64,000 bases of DNA from Zygnema cylindricum (lineage: Eukaryota; Streptophyta; Zygnematophyceae; Zygnematales; Zygnemataceae). The stretch covers positions 79,713 to 143,712 of the forward strand of contig JBBHKE010003126.1 of the NCBI GenBank assembly GCA_037447655.1, given 5' to 3'. The notes beneath the pieces are model-generated. The model did no database searches. It was given only the letters and a program-made list of their open reading frames with translations, and was not told the origin of the DNA. Positions 46,615 through 57,622 of this stretch are shown one piece after another (position 1 is the stretch's first letter; every line of letters begins with the position of its first letter). Made by a program: the position numbers and the translations under genes.

Positions 46615-47655
46615 AGAAACTCTGAGACCTCTATAAGTCCTCAGAGTGGACAGCTTCCAAGAAGCCTCTAGGATAATCCTGACCCCTTTGTGTTTAAGAA
46701 AAAATAACTACCACCTTGCGTAGACAAAAACACTGACCCATTTCACCCTTGTGAAAGGAAGACTCCCGTTGAGTCGATAGCAAAAATAATCTCTGAATTT
46801 GCTGCCCTGAGCAGTAAGTTATGGAGGGTCAAAGTTGACCTTTTGTACAGAAGCTCTTTGGGAGAGAGGGTCTTATCTCCTAATTTTTCTAAGTCCTATC
46901 TCTCTCACAGACTCTATCTACTGATGTACCAGCCAATCATATTCCACTTCCGTACACAAATGTATAGCTGCTGATGTACTTTTTGTACGGAGATTGTATG
47001 ATATGGCCTAAATGTCGACACGTGGTATTTCCGGAATTTGCTCCATTAATCCTCGGAGATGCCCTGATCCAATGTTATTCAGCCACGTGTCATCCGATGT
47101 GGCGATGACCAAAATCCGCCGTAATCCTCTTCCGCGATCTTGGCGTTCATTCCGGCCGTCCCATTAAATTCACATTTAATCGTTACCGTAATAAATACCT
47201 GCGCGATATTTGTTTCTTTATCTGTACCACAATCCATACTTTTACATTACTGAATATATGTATATTGCAAATAGTTTCAGTTAAATGAATTATCCTACGT
47301 GGAAATGTTTAAGAAAATATCAAACCCTACAGTACGCAACACTAGGTGAAGACATAACGGATAAGGCTACCGCCTACCGGCTGCTTACCGTCTGGCAGGT
47401 ACCACAATCAAATCCTGGAGGCAGCACATATACTTTTAGTAAATAAACCTCTAATCGGTAATTAAACTAATTTATATATTTCCCGTAAACCTCTGGATAG
47501 CTTAGGTAGTCATGGCTGTAGCTTCCTCTCCAATTTCTTAGTGACTGCGACAAGTTTGAGAAGTTGGAGAGAGAAGTTAGAGGTACACTGCCTCGGCATT
47601 TCTATATTTCTATTTAGACCTAGAAAATACTTAAAACGGAACGTTAATTTCTACA
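46615..47655 (-). repeat. Copia E 5' LTR, 1041 bp
   Basis: Begins AGAAACTCTGAGACC (TG changed to AG) and ends AATTTCTACA. It abuts the resumed chromovirus chromodomain (GATGAAAAC at 47656). Confidence 0.82.
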
Positions 47656-48194
47656 GATGAAAACTATCTTCATGCCCTAGAATTATTGCGCCGATTTAAG
47701 GAGAGTGCGGACACTCAACCTACTTGGAGGGGCACCCACAACGGACGCCTGTGAAAAACGAACTAGTGTCTCAGAACCGTTTAGTAATCTTTGGGGCTCA
47801 GCAACAATACGCAGCAACGTTGACAAAAGACCGTAGTGTTATCGCTGCGTAGTCTCGCGATCGGATAATGGTAACTACGTTGTCAGAGAATCGCAACATC
47901 GCGGCTACGGTGATAGAGGATCCGGGCGACGAAATTGTGAATCATAACGTTCGCTACGTCGAACTCGTGATATCACCGCAGTATCCCAATTAGCGAAGTT
48001 TCGAACGCTGCGATACCATCGTACACTACGATGCAGGGAAGGTTTTGATGATGTAACCTACAAACTCCCCAACTAAAGCCGCCATCAACCCTAATGACAA
48101 AACTAGTAGCTGCAGTTTCGAGAACCTCTCGCTTCATACAAACAACCTACCTACCCTTATCGATTTAGCGGAACTCTCAACCACAAAAGCGTCC
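47656..48194 (+). pseudogene. Chromovirus chromodomain tail and pol end
   Basis: DENYLHALELLRRFKESA (47656-47709) supplies the C-terminal helix expected after WKGYNAEDDSWV at 37586. The following 450 bp contain stops in all frames that I checked and no recognisable domain; presumably the spacer between pol and the extra frame. Confidence 0.65.
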
Positions 48195-50640
48195 ATGTTG
48201 TCATCATCCTCTCCACCACCTAAAAGAAAGAGACTAGTGCGGAATGGAAATGAAGATATGCCCTATTGGGATAGACTTTTGGCCATAGTCGAGGCCATGG
48301 TAGAGGTGGACCGCAGTAAAACAGTAACGGAGGAAGGGGAAGAGGTAGAAGCGGCTGTGGGCGAGGAGGACACAGGTGGAAGCACTGGAGGGGAAGGGTC
48401 AGAAAATTCGGAAGACCAGGAGTATAACCAACTCCGAGTGGGTGACCACAAAGATGAAGGGTATCATGAGCTCTCAAATGTCGAAGAGCTAGAGCATGAA
48501 CTAACACCTCCACCAGAAGAGGAACGTGCCTCTCATCTGGAGGTGATGAGAGACCCTAATCAGGAAAGCACCGCCGATAAGCAATCGTCCGAGAGCTCCA
48601 AAATAAAAGCGGAGGAGCAGTATCCAAGCGAGGATGACGTATTTGTCCTCTGACGAGAAAAAAAGGAAAGGGAGGAAGAGAGTGAAAGGGAAGAAGAAAT
48701 CCCCGACTATCTATTTCCTCTACCCATAGACTCTCAGAACCCCGACCTCACTTTCAATTTTGCAAAACGGTTCTACTGGGACCCTGCAGAGTGGCCAACA
48801 GAGTGGCGTAATGGGAAACCCGAGGAACCACTCAACATTCCTGCTTGCGTTCTTTCTCACCCGCATGGAATTTTATGCGTACAAAGGAATTAGGGAACAA
48901 TCATATGGGTATGGACCAGCTGAATCCTCACCTCTTGCCGTTTGTTGATGTGGTCGAGGATCACTACCTATATCGGGTGGACGTCCTCGGGTTGCTTCAA
49001 AAATATCACCCCTCGGATGTCCACCACTGAAACTCAGTGTGCTCTATTGCCCACAGAAATCGCATATCCTAAAAAAGCTTATCTAGATAGTGTCGACTCC
49101 AAGTTGATATAAACCCAAATGATAGACCCCTTGAAAATCAAAGACCCATTATAGCTTCACCCGTGTGAAATAAGACTTTCTATATGCTCAGTTTCACCAC
49201 AGAATGCAAAGTTAGAATATGATTTTTGGACACATTCACCCACTTTGAGTTTTCCTTATAAATGCTGCCACCCTGGCAGGCAAAAACTTTAACCGACTAC
49301 AAGCGTGTGTAGCATGGACTCCTTTGAGTCCGCAGCAAAAAGAATCACTGAAAATGGTCAAGTAAATTGATCGTTATGGCTTGCCAAAGTTTGCCATTAA
49401 TACAAGGTGCTCTCTGGAAGAGGCAGCTACCTACCCAAAATTTTCTAAGTCCTATTCCCCTCCTAAAACTCTATCTTCTGAAGTACGGCACCAATCAAAT
49501 TACTGTGTTGTACAGAAAAGTACATGTGCCGGTGTACTTTCTGTACATCTATTGTACAACATGGCCAAAATGTCGACACGTGTCAAATCAGGATTTGTTC
49601 TTGTAATCTCCGGATTTCCCGTAATCCAATGTTATCACGCCACGTGTCATTTGACGTGGCAAAGACTGTTAAACACCAAAAGTACCTCTTCTGTGATCGT
49701 GGCGCCTATCACGGCCGTCTGATCAAAACCGGCTATAATTTTAGCCACTCAAATTTGACGAGCCACATTTGTTTCGCTATCGAAACAAATGCGTGGTATC
49801 CGTTACGTCCCCATTACGTACTCCGTACTAATTCAAATTGTATCTTTGCATTGAGTATCTATTCTCCGTTAAACAAATTAATCTACGTGTAACATTTATA
49901 TTTTTATCAAACCCTATATATCGAAATATTAGTCCTAGACTTAACAGTTAGAGCTAACAACTACGGTAACTTGATGGACGCTACGAACCAGGATCAATTC
50001 CTGGGTGTGTCAAGTACCTTTTGGCAAATCTACCTAATCCACCCCTGTCTTCTCTAGTGAGCTTAGGCAGCCATGGCTCTAGCTCCCTATCAAGCCTTCA
50101 GTGACTACAACAACTGTGGGGGCTTGGAGAAGGGAGTCAAGGATAGACTGCCTTTGCTCTTTTTCTATAAAGACCTAAAAAATACTCAAATATCAACCAT
50201 GATATCATTTCACGGGCTGAAGTGATGCTCATGGTGCGAGTACTCAAATTAGCTTGGAAGAAAGCGTTGCAGCTAAGAAGCACGTTTTTTTCAAATTGAT
50301 GAACATACCGTGGTGGGAAGCCGAAGCCAAGGAAGAAGAGGAACCAGCGGAAGGGACTTCGACTTCCTCGAGTCCAATACGGGTCCCAGCTGTAGCGCGA
50401 CTCCTTTCGCCAGAAGCGGTAGCACCGAGGAGCGCCCCTAAGGAAGAAGACGAACAACTGAGGTGGCGAATCACCTGGCGGCGGCTGGCAGCAGTTGATC
50501 ATCGCACTAGCCTCCTAGAAAACAAATGTGAAGACCTGCAAAGCTACATCAATGACCTGCGGGATAACCATTTAAAACTCCTTCGAAGGTTCAATGCACT
50601 CCATCAAGAGTACTAGGATAACCGCAGCGAGATGGACGAA
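48195..50640 (+). pseudogene. Extra reading frame of the chromovirus, unknown function, split by a solo LTR
   Basis: Not recognised. From 48195: a basic PPPKRKR stretch like a nuclear localisation signal, a highly acidic Ser/Glu-rich segment (48300-48650), and an in-frame TGA at 48651. The same frame continues through a Glu/Arg-rich stretch to a Trp-rich segment (FYWDPAEWPTEWRNG, about 48765-48810). A frameshift near 48870 leads to NPHLLPFVDVVEDHYLYRVD. The solo LTR at 49028-50198 interrupts it. Beyond it lie an acidic and Pro/Ser-rich part (50330-50440) and a C-terminal coiled coil (RTSLLENKCEDLQSYINDL, 50503-50615). About 425 codons in all. Its position after the chromodomain and before the 3' LTR, on the sense strand, argues that it belongs to the element. 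Confidence 0.6.
49028..50198 (-). repeat. Solo copia LTR in the extra chromovirus frame
   Basis: Begins TGAAACTCAGTGTGC and ends near AAATATCAAC. Flanks ACCAC (49023-49027) and ACCAT (50196-50200) may be a decayed duplication. Contains the palindrome TTTGTTTCG-CTAT-CGAAACAAA (49768-49789). Confidence 0.75.
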
Positions 50641-50710
50641 ATACTTCGATAACTGCAGTTTCCCTAAAGAGCAACATTTAGCGGGAGGCTGAATTCTTTG
50701 TGAGAGAAAC

Positions 50711-51169
50711 TGTAATAGGGTTACACAATGGAAGCAGGTTTGAGAAGTTGCTGTAGTTGCGATGCCAGAGCAGCGGAGCTGCGATGTTAGGCTAGCGTTG
50801 CATAACAACATAGCAACGCAACTAAGCAGTATAGCAACGTAGCAAAATGTAGATTTTATTGTATAGTTTTAGAACCTAGTGTAGATAGGATGTAGTTAAT
50901 GAAAAGTGTCCACGTGTACATAGTTGACCAGCTCTAGCATCGGATTGACTAGTAAGTAACTAGTTTAAATAGTGGATGGATTTAGTGAAGAGAGACTCTT
51001 TTGCCTGTAGACTTCTGACAGCGAGCAATCAATCCTGTAATCTCTTCCTGAGTAATAAAGCTCCAACTTTTCCTTGGGTGCACTGTGTGACCCTCTTGTT
51101 ACTACGAGTGAATCTATGGGAACATTCCGCTGCTCATTGTGGACATGGTGTCTAGGTTACTATTTTACA
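50711..51169 (+). repeat. Chromovirus 3' LTR, 459 bp
   Basis: Starts TGTAATAGGGTTACA and ends TACTATTTTACA. A purine-rich stretch with GCGGGAGGCTGAATTC lies 15-35 bp upstream and may hold the polypurine tract. Divergence from the 5' LTR (indels and many substitutions) indicates an old insertion. Confidence 0.8.
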
Positions 51170-51549
51170 AAGACTTATCGATCTACCCTTCTTTTAACCG
51201 AAGTAGGGTCAGCTTAGAGCACTCTGCCATATAGTGCCACGCTTTTTGAGTGAAATGTCATAGCCCCTTCGAGCCCTCGCTCTATATTTATCGGACTGAT
51301 TTTTTTGCCACTTCCCTTTTAGTTTCCAACCGGTTTTCTAGGATCCTTGTTCCTCAAATCATCCCTAGCTCCTAAGGCTTGCCCACTCTTTCCTCCCCTC
51401 TAGATCTCTATCGTATTCTCTCAAACGAGAAGCATCCCTTCAACACAAGTCCATATCCACCTGGAGTCCGCCAAGTCGCACACGGTTGACTATATTCTCG
51501 TAACCATCAGGTAACTTCATAAGCAAGCAATTGACCTTCATATTTTCAG
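51170..51549 (-). pseudogene. Copia B gag fragment
   Basis: In reverse it matches copia E gag at 46010-45660, including a zinc-knuckle region near 51250-51220. It is the continuation of copia B beyond the chromovirus. The N-terminal half of gag is missing, the sequence passing into LTR at about 51550. Confidence 0.7.
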
Positions 51550-52103
51550 TGACCCCTTGTAGTTTCAGCAAGAATAACTGCCACATTGGCAGACAATAAC
51601 TCTGACCCGCTTCACCTTTGTAAATAAAAGAATCCCTTGAGTTGATAGCAAAAAAAAAAAGACTTAATTTGCTCCTCTGAGCAATAAGTTATTAATGGTG
51701 AAATATGACCTTTTTTTATAGAAGCTCTCTCGTAGAGAGACGGCTACCTCTGAATTTGGCTAAGTTTAAATCTCTCTCTAAACCCCCTTTAATTTAGTAC
51801 AACACCAATCACAAGATTGTACGGTAGAGAAAACTACAGGTGCCGGAGTACTTTTTGTACGTCTCTTGTACGGGATAGCCATAAGGTGACAACTGTGACA
51901 TCAAAACTTGTTATCGTGCGTTCCAAAGATCCCGTAATCCTATAGGATATTGCATCGTGTCATTTGGAGTGGGTGCGGTTGAAAACCACTAAGGTGGCCA
52001 TTCCAGAATGTCGGCTCACACCATCGCCGTTGATCCAAATTGGCTTTTGATACAGACCGTCGAAATAAATGTCCTTAACATTTGTTTCATACGGTATATA
52101 AGG
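51550..52103 (-). repeat. Copia B 5' LTR, first part
   Basis: LTR sequence starting inside the LTR (CCCCTTGTAGTTTCAGC), so the primer-side 90 bp are lost. Ends ACGGTATATAAGG, where element F is inserted. Continues at 62181. Confidence 0.72.
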
Positions 52104-52841
52104 TGTTGTTTTTAGAAAGCTTTAGTCCTCTTTATGCTTCAGCTGTGAGAGAGAGCTGTTCAGGACTTAAGCTATTTTTGGTTGAGTTCGGTTCAGTACT
52201 TACCGAAATTAGTGTGACAGTGAAGTTGGGAGTTCACGGTTCATTCACACTTGGGACACGTGTCGTCACTTGGGAGAATGCGTGAGTATGTCCTCCGTGG
52301 ACGTACGGAAATTCGGCAGGACCAGTGGACTTCGTGAAGTCAATTCTACGGTGCCAAATCCTCTAATCGGACGGTTGACAGCCGCCGCCAACAAATAGTG
52401 ACGAGGCGTGACTAGATCATTATCACTTTACGTTGTCTGAACTTCGGTGTAAATATTTGTGATAGAATGTTAGATGTACGGCTGGAATGCCTCCGTACAG
52501 CTTAGTGTAGTTTCGGTGTATAAAAGTAGGACTTAGTGAATTTGATTTTTAGGAACAAATGATATGAAAACTGTACATTCAGTTTTATGTAATTTAATTT
52601 CTACATATCTCACAGATTTGTGAGCGGACTTGATTGAAATTGTGTGTGTGTGTTTCTTTTTATGTTATCTACATTGTGGCAAATTTTCAGGAAGTTTGGA
52701 GCATTTTTCTGAAAGTTATAGTCTGTCAAATTTTCTGTTCAGCCATCGGTATTTGTGGAAGCTTCCTCTCTTGATTTGTTCTACGATGACTACTGCTCCA
52801 TCTTCTTCATCTTCAGTACCAGCACTTATCTCAGAACAACA
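52104..52841 (+). repeat. Copia F 5' LTR, 738 bp
   Basis: TGTTGTTTTTAGAAAG to CAGAACAACA. A TATAAAA box lies at 52519-52525. The gag ATG (52786-52788) lies inside the LTR, so its last 56 bp are coding. Confidence 0.88.
52519..52525 (+). promoter_or_regulatory. TATA box in the copia F LTR
   Basis: TATAAAA, 415 bp into the LTR; the same box is at the same offset in the solo LTR (60453-60459). This is the likely core promoter of the family. Confidence 0.6.
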
Positions 52842-55800
52842 GGTCACGGGCCCGCCTTCACGAATTCCGGTCTTTGATGGACGTGAATGTCTGTATTGGG
52901 CAGATTTGGTTAAGTCTTACTTCAAGCAAGTGAAACTTATTCATGTGTTAAATGGATCATTGGCAGAATCTGATGCCAGTTTTGATCAGAAAAATGACCA
53001 GGCTTTGCATTTAGCAAAGCTTATGATATCAAAAGAACTGCATATGACATATATTAATGTTGCAAAGGCATCAGATTTGTGGGATGCATTGAAATCTTCT
53101 TATGTTAAAGCTAGTGACCAGCATGAGATTATAACTGCTGGTCAAATCTATGAGTATAAGTACACAGGTGGTAGCATGGTGGAATACACTAATCGGTTTC
53201 GAATGTTACTGTCAGAAAATGCATGTTCTGGGGGGACTTTCTCCCCTTATCATCAGGCCATGATTCTCCTAAAGGGGCTTCCTAATGAATATAAAGGAGC
53301 CTCAGATGAAATGAAAAAATTGTCTAAACCTCTTTGAAATTTGCAAACAGCTATAGAGTTTATCTTGGCAGAAGAGGCTACTCAGACAGTTTTAGGATTT
53401 GGAAAACCAGCTGTAGCATTTACGGCTCAGTTTCAGAGGGAAAATAAATATCAAGGGAATCAGTTTAATCCTCAGTTTGAGAAATGTGTTTATTGCTATA
53501 CTGATGGTCACTCCTTCAGAGCTTGTCCTTTGTATATAAAAGCTCTTGAAACAGGTACCTTTCGGAAAGGATGGAGACACCGCGGACCTCCCATTTCCCA
53601 AAAACCTCCGAATAAAATTGTTGCATTTTCAGCGGAGGATACGGAATTAGAGAAGAAAAAGACCGAGGAAACGACACCTGATGTGATCAGTTTTCCAAAA
53701 ACTGATGACAAAGAGTTCTTTGCTCTTGCCAAACTCGACATGATGGAAGGGGAAAAGGACCTCGGATGGATAATGGATTCCGGCAGCTCTTCACACATGT
53801 GTTGGAACAAGTCTTGGTTTAAGGAGTTGTCTTCTATTCCTTTACGTCAGATCTTTTATGCTTGTGGCTATGCCGTTGAATCAAATGCCAAAGGAAACAT
53901 AGATCTGGATTGTGTGATAGATGGAAAGGTTGTTAAGAGAACTTTGTATGATGTCTTGTATGTTCCAAAGTTTAAGAAAAATATGTTTTCTACGTCTGTA
54001 GCTGAAAGCAAAGGCTTTGAGGTTCTCCAGAAAAATGGCAAGAAAATAGTGAGCAAGAATGGAAGAGTAGCTCTAGTAGGAACTAGAGGCCCAAACTTTT
54101 TGTACCGCATGGACTTGGCTAATAAAATTGATTTTGCGTACTCTAGTGTCCTATGTGATAATGTTTTGTGGCATAAAAGACTTGGTCATGTGCATCATTA
54201 GAGACTAACTAAGATGATAAACCATAATATGATAGAGGGAGTCAAGCTTGGTCAAAAAGAATCCCATGTTTGTGATGGTTGTGCTCTCGGAAAGCTTCAC
54301 AAGCTTCCTCTACCACAAGTTTCTGATCATCGAGCCACAGATCTCCTTGGTATTATTCACTCTGATGTCTTCGGCCCTTCCAAAGTTCCCTCTCTTGGTG
54401 GCAGCCGCTTCTTTGTCACCTTTACAGACGATTACTCCCGATATAGTCGCCTTTTCTTCATGAAGGAGAAGGGAGAAGTCTTCACTCACTTTAAGCACTA
54501 CAAAATCTGGGCGGAGAAACTTCACGGCAAATCTATTCTTGCTTTGCGAACGGATAATGGTGGAGAGTATGCATCTCATGCATTTGCTCATTTTTTGAAA
54601 GAGAATGGCATCTCTCGTGAATTTACTGCTCCGTACACACCGGAACAAAATGGTGCTGCCGAGAGACTTAATCGGACTTTGACTGAATATGCTCGATCTA
54701 TGATGGCCGATAAAGGTGTGGATCCCAAGTTTTGGGGGGAAGCTTTTCATTGTGCTTCCAACATCAGAAATAGAGTGGAAACCCGAGCTGTTAGGGGTAA
54801 GACACCTTATGAAGTGTGGACAGGCAGAAAGCCAAATGTCAGTCATTTTAGAGTTTTTGGTAGCAAATGTTTTATCTTGGATAAAAGCTTAGTCCAAAAT
54901 CTGTACCTGGCGTCTTTTTAGGCTAGGATGATGAATCTGCAGGTTATAGAGTGTATAATCCTCAGAGAGGATGTCTTCAAACAGCCAGGAATATTCAGAT
55001 TAAAGAAGAAAGTCAATCTGTTGACGTTTTTAGCATGGATGCAGCTGAAAGGAAAGAGAAAATACAAGAGTATATCATTCTTGAGTTGGTACCTTTTACT
55101 CCATCCTCTTCTACTTCTTCTACCTCTCTCCAAAATGCCTCTGGGCCGTCTAATACTCCTTCTGGAGCTGCTCTTTCTGTCGATGCTCCTCCGAATAAAC
55201 GCCTTGTGTGGCAATCTAAGGAACCAACCGTTCCCGCGTCAGATTTTCCGGGGGGAAGAAGGCAAAGCAGCCGCCTTCGAGGCGACCGAGTTGAGAGTGC
55301 TTTTTCTGCAAGCACAGGGGAGCCGCTTACTATTCATGAAGCTTTTTCTGTTCCTGAAAAGGATCACTGGATCTCGGCTGCAAATGAGGAGATAAAGTCA
55401 ATTATGGAAGCCCAAACTTGGGAACTTGTGGAGCTCCCACCGAACCGGAAAGCTATCGGTTGTAAGTGGGTCTTCAAATTAAAATTCAATCCTGATAATA
55501 CGATTGAGAGATATAAAGCTAGACTTGTTGCTAAGGGATTTAGCCAAAAGGAGGGAATTGACTATGAAGAGACTTTCTCTCCTGTAGTTCGCTTTCCTAC
55601 TGTTAGAGTTTTGCTATCTCTTGCTGCAATAGAGGATATGGAATTGCATCAGATGGATGTTAAAATTGCTTTCTTGCATGGTGATTTGGAGGAAGTAATT
55701 TATATGAAGCGGCCAGAGATGTATGCAAAAAAAGGGAAAGAAAATCTGGTCTGTAAACTGTTGAAGTCCCTGTATGGTCTGAAACAGGCTCCGAGACAAT

Positions 55801-56566
55801 GGAACCTAAAATTAGGTGAGTTTTTAACCAATCTTGGCTTTACCAGGATCAGTTCAGATCACTTAGTCTATGTAATACAAGGTGATGATTGAGTGATTTA
55901 TGTGGCAGTTTATGTAGATGATTTGCTACTGATTAGCAAATCTATCAATGAGATTAATAAAATAAAATCAGCTTTGAATTCCCGGTTTGAAATGAAAGAC
56001 TTAGGTGAGGCTAAGTATATTCTAGGAATTCAAGTAGAAAGAGACAAGAAACAGAAAATTATTTATTTAACTCAAAAGGAAGCAATCAAGAACATGTTAG
56101 AAAAGTTTGGCATGTCGGACGCAAAGGGGAGTGCCACTCCTATAGAATTCAGGCAGAAATTGGAAGGCACGGAAACGGATAGTGGTGTTTTGGTTGATGG
56201 TTTCTTACATTCAGGGGAAGCAGATTCTATGTCCTCCATTCCTTACATGCAGATTGTCGGAAGCCTCATTTATTTCATGAATTGTACTCGTCCCGACATC
56301 GCAGGAGCGGTAAGAGCCTTAAGCCGAAGCCTTCAGAATCCAAGAAAATCAGACTATGAGGCAGCAAAGAGAGTTCTTCGTTATCTTGCAGGAACTCAAA
56401 ATCTTAGACTCTCTCTCGGTGGAGAGGAAGTCAAAATTCATACATGGAGCGATGCGAGCTACGGAGATATGTCGAGCCAACGCTCCACCACCGGATACAT
56501 TTTGAAGATCGGAAGTGGAACTTGCTGCTGGAGCAGCAAACTTCAGAAGGTAACGGCTCAGTCTAC
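52786..56566 (+). pseudogene. Copia F gag-pol, four lesions and 3'-truncated
   Basis: Gag starts in the LTR (MTTAPSSSSSVPALISEQQ) and passes through the primer region (VTGPPSRIPVFDGRECLYW). Zinc knuckle-like CVYCYTDGHSFRAC follows near 53490. Protease motif WIMDSGSSSHMC (53767-53805) and integrase zinc domain HKRLGHVHH are present. The integrase core has Asp in IIHSDVFGPSK, Asp in RTDNGGEY and Glu in TPEQNGAAERLNRT (54356-54670). RT has WVFKLKFNPDNT, LYGLKQAPRQWN and YVDDLLLISKS (about 55911). RNase H has TWSDASYGD (56446-56470) and is cut at VTAQSTA by copia G. Lesions: TGA at 53335, TAG at 54199, a frameshift near 54890 and TGA at 55890. The amount of preserved protein suggests moderate age. 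Confidence 0.88.
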
Positions 56567-57609
56567 TGCAATTCTGTGTCCTCCATTGGACTACAAAATT
56601 CAGGAAGACTCTAGATAGTGTTTAACTAACCCACTTTAAGTCACGACCACTACTGCCCAAGAAGGCAAACTGACAATTTGATTGCACCCTTGTGCAGCTT
56701 GGACTCCCCTGAGTCCGTAGCAAAAAGAATCACTCAAAACGGCCAACCAGCCGATAAGTTATAGGGTGGCAAAGATGCCAATTTATACAAACTCTCAAAG
56801 AGAGAGGACTATCTACCTAAATTTTCCTAAGTCCTTGTTTTTCCTAATTCCCTTTCACAGCTCCTATCTATTGCCTGTACGAACCAATCTCAAAACTGTA
56901 TAGTACTAGAAAGTACTACTGCCGATGTACTTTCTGTATGGCCTCTGTACGACAAGGCCATTAAGTGGACGCGTGTCCACTTTCCACTCGTCCGTACGTT
57001 CCTCGGAATTCCCGCGACCGAATGATGTCTTCCCACGTGGCGTTAGGTCATGCCACGTCACTAAATGCCAAAATGACCATTCCGAGATTTCGGCGATGAT
57101 GTGCGCCGTTAGATTTGACGCGAAATTCAATCTCGGCCGTAATAAATACTTGCGCGATATTTGTTTCGCTCTCGAAACAAAATGCGCGATATCTATTTCA
57201 AACAAGTACAATACTTCGTAATTTATAGAACTGTATCTATGCGTGGCGTTAAGAGTTTCAGTTAAATGAATCTAGTACATTACAATAGTTTAAATAGTAA
57301 TGAAACCCTATATCTCCTAACGGACTTCTACGACAGACTGGTTAGAGCTAACGGCTACACCGCGCTCTGCCGGTCGGGGGTTCGAGTCCTGCCGGACTCA
57401 ATCTTTTGTTGAGAGTGGCTTAAGCCACTCTTTAGTCCTTACTATGGAGTTGAGGCAGCCATGGCTCCATTGCTCTCTCTCTCTCTCCTTCAGTGACTAC
57501 AACAAGTATGGGGGCGAGAGAGAGAGAAGAGATAGAGGCAGGCTTCCTACATTTTATTTTCTAATAAATTTAGACCTAGAAAATATACTAAAAACTACTA
57601 ATTTCAACA
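56567..57609 (-). repeat. Copia G 3' LTR, 1043 bp
   Basis: Begins TGCAATTCTGTGTCC and ends CTAATTTCAACA. Includes the palindrome TTTGTTTCG-CTCT-CGAAACAAA (57160-57181) and the best preserved tRNA-like block (57314-57402). Confidence 0.82.
57314..57402 (+). other. tRNA-like segment with A- and B-box-like motifs, antisense within an LTR
   Basis: GACTGGTTAGAGC (57335-57347) resembles the pol III A box and D-arm, and GGTTCGAGTCC (57379-57389) matches the B box/T-loop consensus, at tRNA-like spacing. The acceptor stem does not pair well, so this is not a functional tRNA gene. Related, more decayed blocks occur in the same place in the other LTRs of the family. Confidence 0.6.
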
Positions 57610-57622
57610 CTCCCCTTTTTTT

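Larger units (their letters stand above)
37587..47655. mobile_element. Scrambled copia block inside the chromovirus chromodomain
   Basis: Between the two halves of the chromodomain lie, in order: a 27-bp plus-strand gag scrap (about 37594-37620), copia D (- strand remnant) carrying element C, a second gag/LTR fragment (44549-45017) and copia E (-) ending in its LTR at 47655. The left border has no clear target duplication to match GATGA at 47656, so the block was probably reshaped by recombination after insertion. Confidence 0.6.
19644..51169 (+). mobile_element. Chromovirus (Ty3/gypsy) split by at least four later insertions
   Basis: 5' LTR 19644-20081, primer site 20083-20094, gag and protease to 21367, RT and RNase H at 27340-28828, rest of RNase H, integrase and chromodomain at 35906-37586, chromodomain tail and extra reading frame at 47656-50640, 3' LTR 50711-51169. 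Each junction rejoins in protein register. The flanks GAGAT (19639-19643) and AAGAC (51170-51174) look like a decayed 5-bp duplication. The flanking copia B gag linker is continuous once the element is removed. Host-sequence length without insertions is roughly 8 kb. Confidence 0.78.

Noticed and set aside
57314-57402. A functional tRNA gene
   Set aside because: A- and B-box-like motifs are good but the acceptor stem does not pair and the block recurs in every LTR, so it is a tRNA-like LTR segment.
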